From Zea mays (lineage: Eukaryota; Streptophyta; Magnoliopsida; Poales; Poaceae): a stretch of 64,000 nt of DNA. The stretch covers positions 271,210,622 to 271,274,621 of the forward strand of contig NC_050096.1 of the NCBI RefSeq assembly GCF_902167145.1, read 5' to 3'. Below are positions 23,987-35,100 of this stretch, in pieces (within the stretch, counting starts at the first letter, position 1; each line of letters begins with the position of its first letter). The notes beneath the pieces were generated by a model. It was given only the letters and a program-made list of their open reading frames with translations, was not told where the DNA came from and made no database searches. The translations under genes and the position numbers were made by a program.

Positions 23987-25495
23987 TCAATCCAGATTCC
24001 GCGAATCTAAGACATTTAGCTCACTACGCAACCTGCAAAAGGTCTTCTCATCTAGAGGCTTGGTAAAGATATCGGCTAGCTGGTTCTCGGAGCTAACATG
24101 AAACACTTCGATATCACCCTTTTGCTGGTGGTCTCTCAAAAAGTGATGCCGGATGTCTATGTGCTTGGTGCGGCTGTGCTCAACAGGATTTTCCGCCATG
24201 CGGATAACACTCTCATTATCACATAGGAGTGGGACTTTGCTCAGATTGTAGCCAAAGTCCCTGAGGGTTTGCCTCATCCAAAGTAGTTGCGTGCAACACT
24301 GTCCTGCGGCAACATACTCGGCCTCAGCGGTGGATAGGGCAACAGAAGTTTGTTTCTTAGAGTTCCATGACACCAGGGACCTTCCTATAAATTGGCATGT
24401 CCCCGATGTACTCTTCCTATCGACCTTACATCCAGCATAGTCGGAATCTGAATATCCAATTAGGTCAAAGGTAGACCCCTTTGGATACCAGAGTCCGAAG
24501 CAAGGCGTAGCAACTAAATATCTAAGGATTCGCTTCACTGCCACTAAGTGACACTCCTTAGGTTCGGATTGAAATCTAGCACACATGCATACGCTTAGCA
24601 TAATATCCGGTCTACTAGCACATAAATAAAGTAAAGACCCTATCATTGACCGGTATGCCTTTTGATCAACGGACTTACCTCCTTTGTTGAGGTCTGTGTG
24701 TCCGTCGGTCCCCATCGGAGTCTTTGCGGGCTTGGCGTCTTTCATCCCAAACCGCTTCAGCAAGTCTTGCGTGTACTTCGTTTGAGAGATGAAGGTGCCA
24801 TCCTTGAGTTGCTTCACTTGGAACCCAAGGAAGTAGTTCAACTCGCCCATCATCGACATCTCGAATTTCTGCGTCATCACCCTGCTAAACTCTTCACAAG
24901 ACTTTTTATTAGTAGAACCAAATATTATGTCGTCGACATAAATTTGGCACACAAAAAGATCACCGTTACAAGTCTTAGTGAAAAGAGTTGGATCGGCTTT
25001 CCCAACCTTGAAAGCATTAGCAATTAAGAAATCTCTAAGGCATTCATACCATGCTCTTGGGGCTTGCTTGAGTCCATAGAGCGCCTTAGAGAGCTTACAC
25101 ACGTGGTCGGGGTACCGTTCATCCTCGAAGCCAGGGGGTTGCTCCACGTACACCTCCTCCTTGATCGGCCCATTGAGGAAAGCGCTCTTCACATCCATTT
25201 GGTACAACCCTAAAGAATGGTGAGCGGTATATGCTAGCAAGATACGAATGGACTCTAGCCTAGCCACAGGAGCAAAAGTCTCCTCAAAGTCCAAACCTGC
25301 GACTTGGGCATAACCTTTTGCCACAAGTCGAGCCTTGTTCCTTGTCACCACTCCGTGCTCGTCTTGTTTGTTGCGGAACACCCACTTGGTTCCCACAACA
25401 TTCTGCTTAGGACAAGGCACCAGTGTCCAAACTTCATTCCTCTTGAAGTTATTGAGTTCCTCTTGCATGGCCAACACCCAGTCCGGATCTAGCAA
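23987..25495 (-). pseudogene. D pol, RT and RNase H part
   Basis: 502-residue open stretch with the full RT ([29 protein letters not shown]) and RNase H ([20 protein letters not shown]) of a SIRE-type Copia. It is separated from the integrase part by a one-base loss near 25541, where the intact copy C has one more base in a T/C run. The enzyme domains look well kept, but there is no route to make them as one polyprotein. Confidence 0.9.
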
Positions 25496-25503
25496 GGCCT
25501 CTT

Positions 25504-27180
25504 CTACCCTGAAAGGCTCAATAGAAGAGACAAAGAGTAATGCTCACAAAAATTAACTAATCGAGATCGAGTAGTTACTCCCTTGCTAATATCACCCAGA
25601 ATTTGATCGACGGGATGATCCCTTTGAATCATCGCTCGAACTTGGGTTGGAGGTGCTGGTTGTGCTTCTTCCTCCATCACATGATCATCTTGTGCTCCCC
25701 CTTGGTCACACGCCTCCTGTTGATGAACCTGTTCATCGTCTTGAGTTGGGGGATGCACCATAGTTGAGGAAGAAGGTTGATCTCGCTTATTTTGTTCCTG
25801 TGGTCGCACCTCTCCAATCGCCATGGTGCGTATAGCGGCCGTCGGAACATCTTCTTCATCTACATCATCAAGATCAACAACTTGCTCTCTTGGAGAGCCA
25901 TTAGTCTCATCAAATACAACGTCGCTAGAGGCTTCAACCAAACCCGATGATTTGTTGAAGACCCTATACGCCTTTGTATTTGAATCATAACCTAACAAAA
26001 ACCCTTCTATAGCTTTGGGAGCAAACTTAGAATTTCTACCCTTCTTCACTAGAATGTAGCATTTGCTCCCAAATACACGAAAATAAGATACATTGGGTTT
26101 GTTACCGGTTAGCAGCTCATACGACGTCTTCTTGAGGAGGCGATGAAGGTAGACCCTGTTGATGGCGTGGCAAGCCGTGTTTACGGCTTCCGACCAAAAG
26201 CACTCGGGGGTCTTGAACTCTCCAAGCATCGTCCTCGCCATATCAATAAGCGTCCTGTTCTTCCTCTCTACCACACCATTTTGTTGTGGTGTGTAGGGAG
26301 CGGAGAACTCGTGCTTGATCCCTTCCTCCTCAAGAAACTCCTCCACTTGAAGGTTCTTGAACTCGGACCCGTTGTCGCTCCTTATCTTCTTTACCTTGAG
26401 CTCAAACTCATTTTGAGCTCTCCTTAGGAAGCGTTTGAGGGTCCCTTGGGTTTCAGACTTATCCTGCAAAAAGAACACCCAAGTGAAGCGGGAAAAGTCA
26501 TCAATAATAACTAGACCATACTTACTTCCTCCTATGCTTAGATAGGCGACGGGTCCGAAGAGGTCCATATGTAGCAGCTCCAAGGGTCTTGATGTGGTCA
26601 TCACATTCTTGCTGTGATGTGCTCCTCCAACTTGTTTACCTGCTTGACAAGCTGCACAAGGTCTATCTTTTTCGAATTGCACGTTAGTCAAACCTATCAC
26701 GTGTTCTCCCTTTAGAAGCTTGTGAAGGTTCTTCATCCCTACATGTGCTAAGCGGCGATGCCACAGCCGGCCCATGCTAGTCTTAGCTATTAAGCATGCA
26801 TCTAGACCGGCCTCTTCTTTTGCAAAATCAACTAAGTAAAGTTTGCCGTCTAATACACCCTTAAAAGCTAGTGAACCATCACTTCTCCTAAAGACAGACA
26901 CATCTATGTTTGTGAATAAACAATTGTATTGCATAATTGACTAACAGATAGTAAATTATATCCCAGAGACTCAACTAAAAACACATTAGAAATAGAGTGC
27001 TCATTTGAGATTGCAATTTTACCTAACCCTTTTACCTTGCCTTAGTTCCCATCACCGAAAATTATTGAATCTTGGGAATCCTTATTCTTGACGTAGGAGG
27101 TGAACATCTTCTTCTCCCCCGTCATATGGTTTGTGCATCCACTGTCGATAATCCAGCTTGAACCTCCGGATGCATAAACC
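25504..27180 (-). pseudogene. D pol, protease and integrase part, with frameshifts and a stop
   Basis: The main open stretch (26934 to 25504, 476 residues) has the HHCC finger ([22 protein letters not shown]) and the integrase core ([23 protein letters not shown]). Upstream, the protease region has [11 protein letters not shown] near 27150. The link is broken by an in-frame TAA near 27041 and by a loss of about 8 bp near 26933, relative to C. Confidence 0.88.
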
Positions 27181-27192
27181 TGCAAGGCAAAT

Positions 27193-27352
27193 TTAGGCTT
27201 GGGTCTTAGGTACCCAACTCTTGTTGGGTCCTACAAGGTTAGTCACAATTGTCTTAGGGACCCAAATGCAAGTTTTATCACCCTTGCATTTTGCCCCTAA
27301 TTTCCTAGCAACTATCTTCCTATCCTTTCTACAAATAGCAAAGGAAGCATTT
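27193..27352 (-). pseudogene. D gag, C-terminal end
   Basis: The last 53 codons of gag ([24 protein letters not shown]) down to the TAA at 27193-27195. The codon phase here matches the upstream part at 36752, so E was inserted without otherwise disturbing the frame. Confidence 0.88.
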
Positions 27353-27945
27353 TGTTGGGGACTTGTTCTCAAATGCTATGAGTTAAGAACAAGGCAACAC
27401 AGAGAGTGTTAAATGATAAAGTCCTTCGTCCTTTGAAGCATTATTTCCCTTAGGATATAACGATCTTCAGACGAAGGTCATGAAGGACGAACCTTCATCA
27501 TCACAGTATACATTAATGAAAGACGAAGCATACGAAACATAAAAGATAGCATGAATAATCATATAACATCATCACTTTAGCTTTTTAATATCATCATAGA
27601 AAAATAGAGACAATATCGAATTACAAATGTACCTTCGGCTTGGAAGGAGATGAAAATACAAGTGTGACGCAAAAGCCAATGCCAAGTCAGCGTGTACAGT
27701 ACGGGGGTACTGTTCACCTATTTATAGGCACGGGACGCAGCCTGTGAGGAATTACAAGTATGCCCCTTATAAAAGCTTACAACATTGACTCAGACCTTCA
27801 TGGACTAAAAAGTCATTCTATCTTTAAGTCGGTTTACACTGTCGAAGCTCCATGGAAAGGAACCTTCGGCCGTCTCATGCAAACAGCCTCAGCCGAAAGC
27901 TGCTTCTCCCTTGAAGACCTTCGGCGACGAAGCATAGACCCAACA
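27353..27945 (-). repeat. E 3' LTR
   Basis: 593 bp, TGTTGGGGACTTG to AGACCCAACA as written; no difference from 36154-36746 found by eye. Minus-strand TATAAATA at 27719-27726. Confidence 0.95.
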
Positions 27946-28378
27946 GTAGCCCCTTTCGCGGTGCTAGATCGTTTTTTGTAACGAGCTTGATCCGTGAAAA
28001 AAGTCTCTTAAGCTTCGGGGAGCCGAAGGTCTAAAAAACACCTTCCCTGAGCTCGTTGCCGAGAAACGATTTAATTTCCCAGCACGTAGCGGTCCCACCT
28101 TGCAGAGTTTACTGTTTGTCCTTGCGGTCCACCGCGCAGCGAGCGCAAGCGGGTGTGCGCCTGGTGTAAAAACTCTGGCGCTTCGCCTTCTTACCTGCAG
28201 CACTATATAAACAGACGAGTAGGTGTGAAGTTACCACAGCATTCATTGCTATTTGCACTGTTTTCCTGCCAAAATTTTTAACCATCACCGAAGCTTGTCT
28301 GTTAGAATCGAACGAAGATCCAGTTTGAAATCTGCTTCGGAGGAAGAAAATATTAAAGTTTCACAAGTTCATAATTGA
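27946..28378 (+). promoter_or_regulatory. E polypurine tract, antisense-gene promoter and 5' UTR
   Basis: Next to the LTR is the minus-strand polypurine tract (27946-27959). A plus-strand TATATAAA box is at 28204-28211, about 170 bp before the ATG at 28379. The leader contains several CTTCGG/CCGAAG hexamers. The layout suggests an independent promoter for the antisense gene, outside the LTR. Confidence 0.65.
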
Positions 28379-31291
28379 ATGGCCAGAGTCCGCTCTACCG
28401 CCAGGGTGGAGCGCGAGGGGGAGGAAACTGAAGCTTCGGAGACTCTCCCTATCTCCGAAGCCATGCGACGATCGGGTCTAGTGACTTCGGAAAAGATCCC
28501 TCATTATGGTGCAGAACAAGCAGAACAAGCAATCGCTGAGGCAGAGGAAAAAGATATTGAGGAAACTGATTCCGAAGATGATTACCGCATTGCCATGCCA
28601 AGCAAGCCGAGCCACTTGGACTTCGGAAAATCTACTGTTTCGAAGGCTGATCTGTCCAAGATGGTAAAATCGGGCTTTTTCACTGAAAATCAGAAGAAGC
28701 TTTTGCGCTTCGGGGGAGAAGAGACTACCCCAAAACCAGAGAAAGATGAAATTGTTATTTTCAAGAGCTTTTTAAAGGCTGGATTAAGATTCCCCCTGCA
28801 TGGGATCATTGGAGAGGTGCTGAAGAGGTTCGGTATCTATTTTCATCAGCTGACCCCTAACGCTATCGTTAGGCTTATTGTTTATATCTGGGCACTCCGA
28901 AGCCAAGCAGTGGAACCATTTGCGGACAGCTTCTGCCGGGTTCACGAGCTGCATTATGAAACAAAGGCTAGAAAAGATGGATTGCACGATAATTTTGGTT
29001 GCTATAACTTTGCCTATCGGAAAACTACAAAGTTCCCTGTAATTAGCTACCGAAGCAAGTGGGCAGCAGGCTGGAAATCAGAGTGGTTCTATGTCAAGGT
29101 TGATGACGACAAGGAAAAGCTTGTACAAAGCCCGCTGGAATTAATCTTCGGAGAAACCCGACCTCGCTGCAACATGACACCCGAAGGTCCAACACAACAA
29201 GCAATGAGTGAATTCAGAATTATTGCAGAGCATATCAGCACAAGGGACCTGGTACAAGAGTTCTTAGCATTCAAAGTTTTTCCCAGTTTGAAAGAATGGG
29301 AAATGCCGAAGCTACAGGGGGAAAAGAAAGAAGGTGAACTCGTACGTTTACCTTACTATTTCAAGTTTAAAAAGTACTTTAAAGCACCTTGCCAAGAGTG
29401 GCTAGATACGATTGAAGCAATGTGTAATGAAATACTTGGCAATTATTCCAAAAAAGAAGATCAATTGATGACCGCAGCCTTCGGCACTCGTCCGAAGCGA
29501 AGGCTAAATCGAGTGTTGGACGCTCTGGAGTTTGAATACCCAGACTATGAGAATTTAAACAAAAATGCCGGAGGCCAGAAAAGGAAAAGAATGACCGAAG
29601 CTTCAAACAAAGATGAAGAAGAGACACCGAAGAAGAAGATTCCAAAGAAGAAGAAAGCATCTTCTCCGAAACAAAAAATATCTGATGAAGAAAAATCCCC
29701 CGCATCACCCTCTACCACTGATGTAGAGGCCATTCTGCAGGTAATGACTGAATCCATGCCTGCGAAGCTAAGTCCACTAGGGCCTCGACTGACAAAATTT
29801 TTTCCGAAGGAAAAGGAGCCCGAAAGAATGAAGAAAACAACTAAAGTAAAAAGACAGAGGATGATCGGTGTGACAGAAGTTATCGACAAGACACCGCCAA
29901 GAGCTTCAGCTCAAAAATTACCAGCGGCTGCGGAAGAGACAAATATCGAAATTGCACCTTCGGAGGCCACAGCCGCCGAAGCTGCCTCAGTTGAAGATCT
30001 GAACCTAGAGAGCACGCTTGAACATATTGACCAAATACTGCTAGACATGACTACAGAAGAAGTTACCACCACCGCCGAAGAGGCCACGATCGTAGCGTCG
30101 GCGAAAGGGAAAGAAATTGCTGATGAAGCTTCGGAGAACGAAACTTTCATGTTCCAGAATTTAATCGGAGAACAATTATCAAAAGCGGAAATAAAAGAGC
30201 TTAGAGAATACGCCAAATCCTGCGGATACAAGCCTGGAGCGTTCCTCTTCGGAGGCGTTGATGATGAAAAATTGGGCTGTATCCGAGATCAAACTGGAGC
30301 AAAAATTATCAGTACTCTGTCCAAGAATATCGGATTTCCGAAGCTAGAAACGGACATCAGCCGCTACCGACGACAACATGTCGTTGGCAGTTTATTTTAT
30401 TCCAACTTTAAGGTGAACTGCTTTTCCCTTAACCTTTATTATTCTTAAGAACGAAAACATGTCTGACGAAGGTTGTCTTCGTGCAGAGTATGCTTCTGAG
30501 CAAAGCCTTGCAGATGCAACAAGATTTTGAAGACAAAAAGCACGAAGTCATAATTGAAAATTTGGAAAGCAAAATAAAGGAACAATCAGATGCCTTCGAG
30601 AAAAAGAACTTTGAGCTCCAGGCAACCGAAGGACTATTGGCGGAAGCTGAAGCAAAAATAACAGAACTGAACACGAAGCTTCTCCGCCAGTCTGAGCAGT
30701 TCAAACAAGAAAAACAAGATCTTAATGCAAAACTTAAAGCCGAAGCTCAAAAGAATTCAGATTTGAGAAAACTACTGGCAAGTCTTCAAGAAAACTGCTT
30801 GGAATTCAGCAACAGATGCATTCATCGGTTAAAAAAGATTTTTTATTCAGTTGGAGCCAGCAGTGGAAAATTTACCCCCTCAGCTGAAGATCTACCAAAA
30901 ACCTTCGAACATATTGAGGGGGAGATTGACGAGCTCGACGAAGTCATAGCTGGGCATGGTGACTTCTGTGCCTGGGTGGCTTCTCGAGGCACTGCTGCGG
31001 CTTTCCTGAAGGCTGGCTGCGAGCATGGAAGGGTTGTGAATAGGCCAAATTTTACTTTGTCGCCATCAATCCTGGACGACATTCCTGATCTTGCCCGAAG
31101 CATCTCGAATAGATTTATAAAAATGATATGGACAAAAGGTGGGCGAGAAAAGGCAGGAGACGAAGCTCGTAGCCACCTTGAACCAGTAAGAAACCATACT
31201 TTGTGTTTACCTTTTCTTGTAAGCTCGATTTTGACTTACAACGATCTTATTCATGTAGGATGACGAAGCCGCCGAAGCCGAAGCTCCTTGA
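28379..31291 (+). CDS. E antisense gene: three exons, Tat-lineage extra protein
   Basis: Exons 28379-30412, 30487-31185 and 31259-31291 join in phase 0 and give about 921 residues, ending in TGA at 31289. Introns of 74 and 73 bp have GT-AG ends (AAG/GTGAAC...GTGCAG and CCA/GTAAGA...ATGTAG). Residues of about 95-250 resemble the Transposase_28 'putative gypsy type transposon' family (FHQLTPNAIVRLIVYIWA). A Lys/Arg block around 400-435 (KRKR, KKKIPKKKK) is a likely nuclear signal. Exon 2 is largely a coiled coil. A similar gene lies at the same place in F. Extra antisense ORFs are known in Tat elements; their function is not. The protein is probably nuclear. I see no transposase catalytic triad. 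Confidence 0.85.
30413..30486 (+). other. Intron 1 of the E antisense gene
   Basis: 74 bp, AAG/GTGAAC to TTCGTGCAG, T-rich before the acceptor. It contains in-frame stops, and its removal joins two open frames in phase 0. On the minus strand, the strand of the genomic RNA, no such signals exist, so retrotransposition would preserve it. Confidence 0.8.
31186..31258 (+). other. Intron 2 of the E antisense gene
   Basis: 73 bp, CCA/GTAAGA to TTCATGTAG. Removal joins HLEP to a ten-residue acidic tail (DDEAAEAEAP) and a stop. Confidence 0.78.
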
Positions 31292-32156
31292 GGATTAGAT
31301 AGTAGACTGTAAACAATGCTTGAGAAACTTTTGAGAGCTTTTGTAAACGTAACTTTTGTAAATGTAAACAATGCCGAAGGTCTTTAATGAATTCTGTTCA
31401 TACCTTATTATATATCCTTACCCTCCCATTGCTGTATAGGAAATGCTTTGATGTGGACGAAATTTTTCCTTTTTGAGCCGTCGGCGAAAAAACACCTTCC
31501 CTTCTTTTCGTTCGCAGCGAAGCATGGAGAACAACATTTTCCCCTTTTTTCCGAAGCTCTCTTTTTTGTGCACGAAGCTCCTTCTTCCCCTTCTTTTTCC
31601 TCTTTTTGCTGAAACAACCATTTATGCCATGAAGATGACTATCCTACTTATGCCTAGATGAATGTTTATGAATGCAAATGTTATGATGTAATGTGATGTG
31701 CAAATGCATGACCAAACACGTATCCGAAGTCATATTCATAACCATTTTAAGAACAATCACACCTCAGCTCTGCATTCCCTTAGGAACGACTTTGGAGCTT
31801 CTTCGCCTTTACTTTTGGCGGAATCAGCGTTGACTTTTCGCTGTAAGCTCTGCATTCCCTTAGGAACGACTTTGGAGCTTCTTCGCCTTTACTTTTGGCG
31901 GAATCAGCGTTGACTTTTCGCTGTAAGCTCTGCATTCCCTTAGGAACGACTTTGGAGCTTCTTTTTTACTTTTTGGCACTCGATGGTGCGCTCTCAGCTT
32001 TTACATTTACATTCTTTGGGGGATTTTGCCCTTATAGAACTAAAAAAGAAAATTACACGTGATGGCCCCATTAAAAACCTTTCTCCCCCTTCGGAAAGGA
32101 AAAGGGTGCCATGAAAGAAAAAATAAAAAATAAAAAATATGAAAAATTACATCGAA
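31292..32156. other. E intergenic region between antisense gene and pol end
   Basis: Non-coding and AT-rich. It holds the likely 3' end of the antisense transcript and the 80-bp tandem repeats at 31766-31971. In the pol sense it is the 3' UTR. Confidence 0.7.
31766..31971. repeat. 80-bp tandem repeat in E 3' UTR, about 2.5 copies
   Basis: Units 31766-31845 and 31846-31925 appear identical, followed by a partial copy to about 31971. Each starts AGCTCTGCATTCCCTTAGG. They lie in the 3' UTR of the pol transcript, a region known to gather satellite-like repeats in Tat elements. Confidence 0.92.
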
Positions 32157-35100
32157 TTATACATAATATCGCCGAAGCTCATCCGCATTCCAAGATCTAG
32201 GAATGTCGTTGCCGTCCATATCCTTCAATCTGTATGAACCGGGTCTTGACGAAGATGCTACTAAGAAAGGTCCATCCCATTTCAATTGTAACTTGCCCAC
32301 TGTTTCTGGGTTGGCCACTCTCCGAAGCACCAAGTGTCCTGGCTCAATATTCTTTAGTCGAACCTTTCTATCTCGCCATTTAATTGTTTCAGCTTGATAT
32401 TTGTTGATGTTTTCCACGGCCTGCAACCTGATCCCTTCTAAAGCATCTTTTTCCACAGAATAATCAGCTTCGGAACCTGATGCTGCCGAAGCTATTACCC
32501 TTATTGATCCAGTTTTAGCTTCTTCTGGAGTTATTGCTTCGTCACCAAATAATAACTTGAATGGAGTAAAGCCGGTAGACCTTGATGTTGTTGTATTATG
32601 GCTCCACACCACTTTGGTTAACTGATCTGGCCACTTTCCCCTTGGTTGATTGAAAATTGACTTCATTATTCCTGTCATTATAATACCATTGGCTCTTTCA
32701 ACAAGTCCATTTGACTCCGGATGTCTGACTGATGCAAAATGGATCTTCGTACCAATTTGATCACAGAAATCCCTAAAAGCTTCGGAGTCAAACTGTGTTC
32801 CATTATCCACAGTGATAGCCTTTGGTACCCCAAAACGACAAACAATATTCTGCCAGAAAAACTTTTGGACGGTGGCCGAAGTTATTGTAGCTAAAGGCTT
32901 TGCCTCAATCCACTTAGAAAAATATTCCACCGCCACTACAACATATCTTAAGTTCCCTTGGGCCGGTGGTAACGGACCTAACAAGTCAAGGCCCCACCTT
33001 TGCAATGGCCAAATGGGTTGTATGAGTTGTGTTAAGGACGAAGGTTGTTTTTGATCTCGTGCACATTTCTGACAACCTTCACACTTTTGAACTAACTCCG
33101 CTGCATCCGAAGCTGCCTTCGGCCAATAAAATCCTTGTCGGAAAATTTTTCCAAGCAATGGCCTGGATCCAATGTGAGATCCGCAGAGGCCTGCATGTAT
33201 TTCTTTCATCAACTCAATTCCTTCGGTTCTGGATAAACATTTGAGTAGCGGAGCACAAACTCCATGCTTGTACAATTCTCCTTCTATCATGACATATGGA
33301 CGGGCCCTTGCCTCTATCCTCCTGTTATAAGCTTCGTCATCTGAAAAGAATTTTCCCTGAAGGTAAGAGATGATCTCAGTTCTCCAATCCTCGCTATAAA
33401 CAGGAGATATGTTGAGGACTGCTCTTTCAAGAAGTTCTACCGAAGGAGCTTTTATTGTTTCAAAGAATACATCCGAAGGTAAGGGCAGCCCCTGTGCTGC
33501 TGACTTAGCTAGTAAATCAGCATGTTCATTTTGTCCTCTAGGGATATTTTTGACAGAAAACCCTTCGAAGGAAGCTTCAACTCTTCGAACCATATCCAGA
33601 TATTTTTCAAGCTTCGGATCCTTAGCCTTACAACTCTTGTCAACATGACCCGAAACGATCTGGGAATCAGTTTTAAGTATGGCCCTTCTTATTCCCATTG
33701 CTTTTAACTTCCGAAGACCTAAAAGCAAGGCTTCGTACTCGGCAATGTTATTTGTGCAGCTAAAGTCAAGCTTTGCCGCATAACAAGTTTTAACCTTGGA
33801 AGGTGAAACCAACACAGCAGTCGCTCCTGCTCCGAAGGTTCCCCAAGATCCATCGCAAAACACTGTCCATGCTTCGGCATCTTTATTTGTTTCTTCCTCC
33901 TGAGCCCCTGGCGTCCAGTCAGCAATGAAATCTGCTAATGCCTGAGACTGAATCGAAGATCTATGAACATATTCAATACAGAATTCGTTGAGTTCTGCAG
34001 CCCATTTTCCAATCCTTCCAGTAGCTTCTCTATTTCTCATAATGTCCTTCAACGGCTGTGAAGAAGGAACAACAATATTATATGCTTGAAAGTAGTGCCG
34101 AAGCTTCCTGGATGCCATCAAAACAGCATACAACACCTTCTCCAATTCTGTGTAATTTTTCTTTGATATACTAAGAACTTCAGATACAAAATACACTGGA
34201 ACCTGCTTTTTAACCTGGCCATCAAGCTTCTCCTGGACAAGCGCTGCACTTACCGCTGAGTGCGAAGCTGCCACATATAATAGCAAAGGAGCCCCTGGCA
34301 TTGGTGGAGTCAATGTTGTTAGATCTATTAAATACTGCTTCAGTTCTTCGAAGGCCTTCTGCTGGATTGGTCCCCATTGAAAGACTTCGGTTGACTTCAA
34401 CACTTCGAAGAATGGTAAATTTCTCTCTGCTGATCTGGATATGAATCTATTGAGAGATGCCAATCTTCCTGTCAATCTTTGAGCCCCTTTTTTTGTAGTT
34501 GGTGGCTCCATCCGAAGTATAGCTTCGATTTTACTTGGATTAGCTTCGATTCCCTTTGTTGAAACCAAACATCCAAGAAATTTCCCCTTCTTTACTCCAA
34601 AAACACATTTTTCTGGGTTCAATTTTAAGCCAGCTTGTCTGAATTTGGCGAAGGTCTCCTGCAAATCAGCAATATGATTCTCCTGTTTCGTGCTTTTTAC
34701 AATGATGTCATCAACATAAGTTAGCACATTTCTGCCTATCTGAGACTGGAGAACCTTCGCAGTCATTCTGCTAAAACTTCCTCCAGCATTTTTGAGCCCC
34801 TCAGGCATCCGAAGATAGCAATACGTGCCACTTGGAGTTATGAAGCTAGTTTTCGGCTCATCTTCCTTCTTCATCCAGATTTGATGATAGCCTGAATAGC
34901 AGTCTAACAAACTCATGAGCTCTGAAGAAGCTGCTGCATCAACTAAAGAATCTATCCTGGGCAATGGGAATTCATCCTTCGGACAAGCCTTGTTCAGATC
35001 TGTAAAATCGATACACATTCGCCACTTGCCATTGGCCTTTTTTACCATAACAGTATTGGCTAGCCACTCTGGATACTTTACTTCTCTGATAACTCCTGCA

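Larger units (their letters stand above)
21995..27352 (-). mobile_element. Element D, left block: SIRE-type Copia (3' LTR, pol, end of gag)
   Basis: Minus-strand element inserted in S with the perfect duplication CAACC (21990-21994 and 40276-40280). From right to left it runs: end of gag, pol, 3' UTR, 3' LTR. Element E cuts its gag at 27352; the rest lies at 36752-40275. Its family is the same as B and C or a very close one. Confidence 0.92.

Noticed and set aside
28379..30412. A DNA-transposon transposase
   Set aside because: The Transposase_28 label is a family name for 'putative gypsy type transposon' proteins. I see no DDE or other catalytic signature and no terminal inverted repeats.
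28379..31291. A host gene captured by element E
   Set aside because: A gene with the same architecture sits at the same place in the unrelated-looking element F, which fits an inherited Tat-lineage gene better than capture of a host gene.
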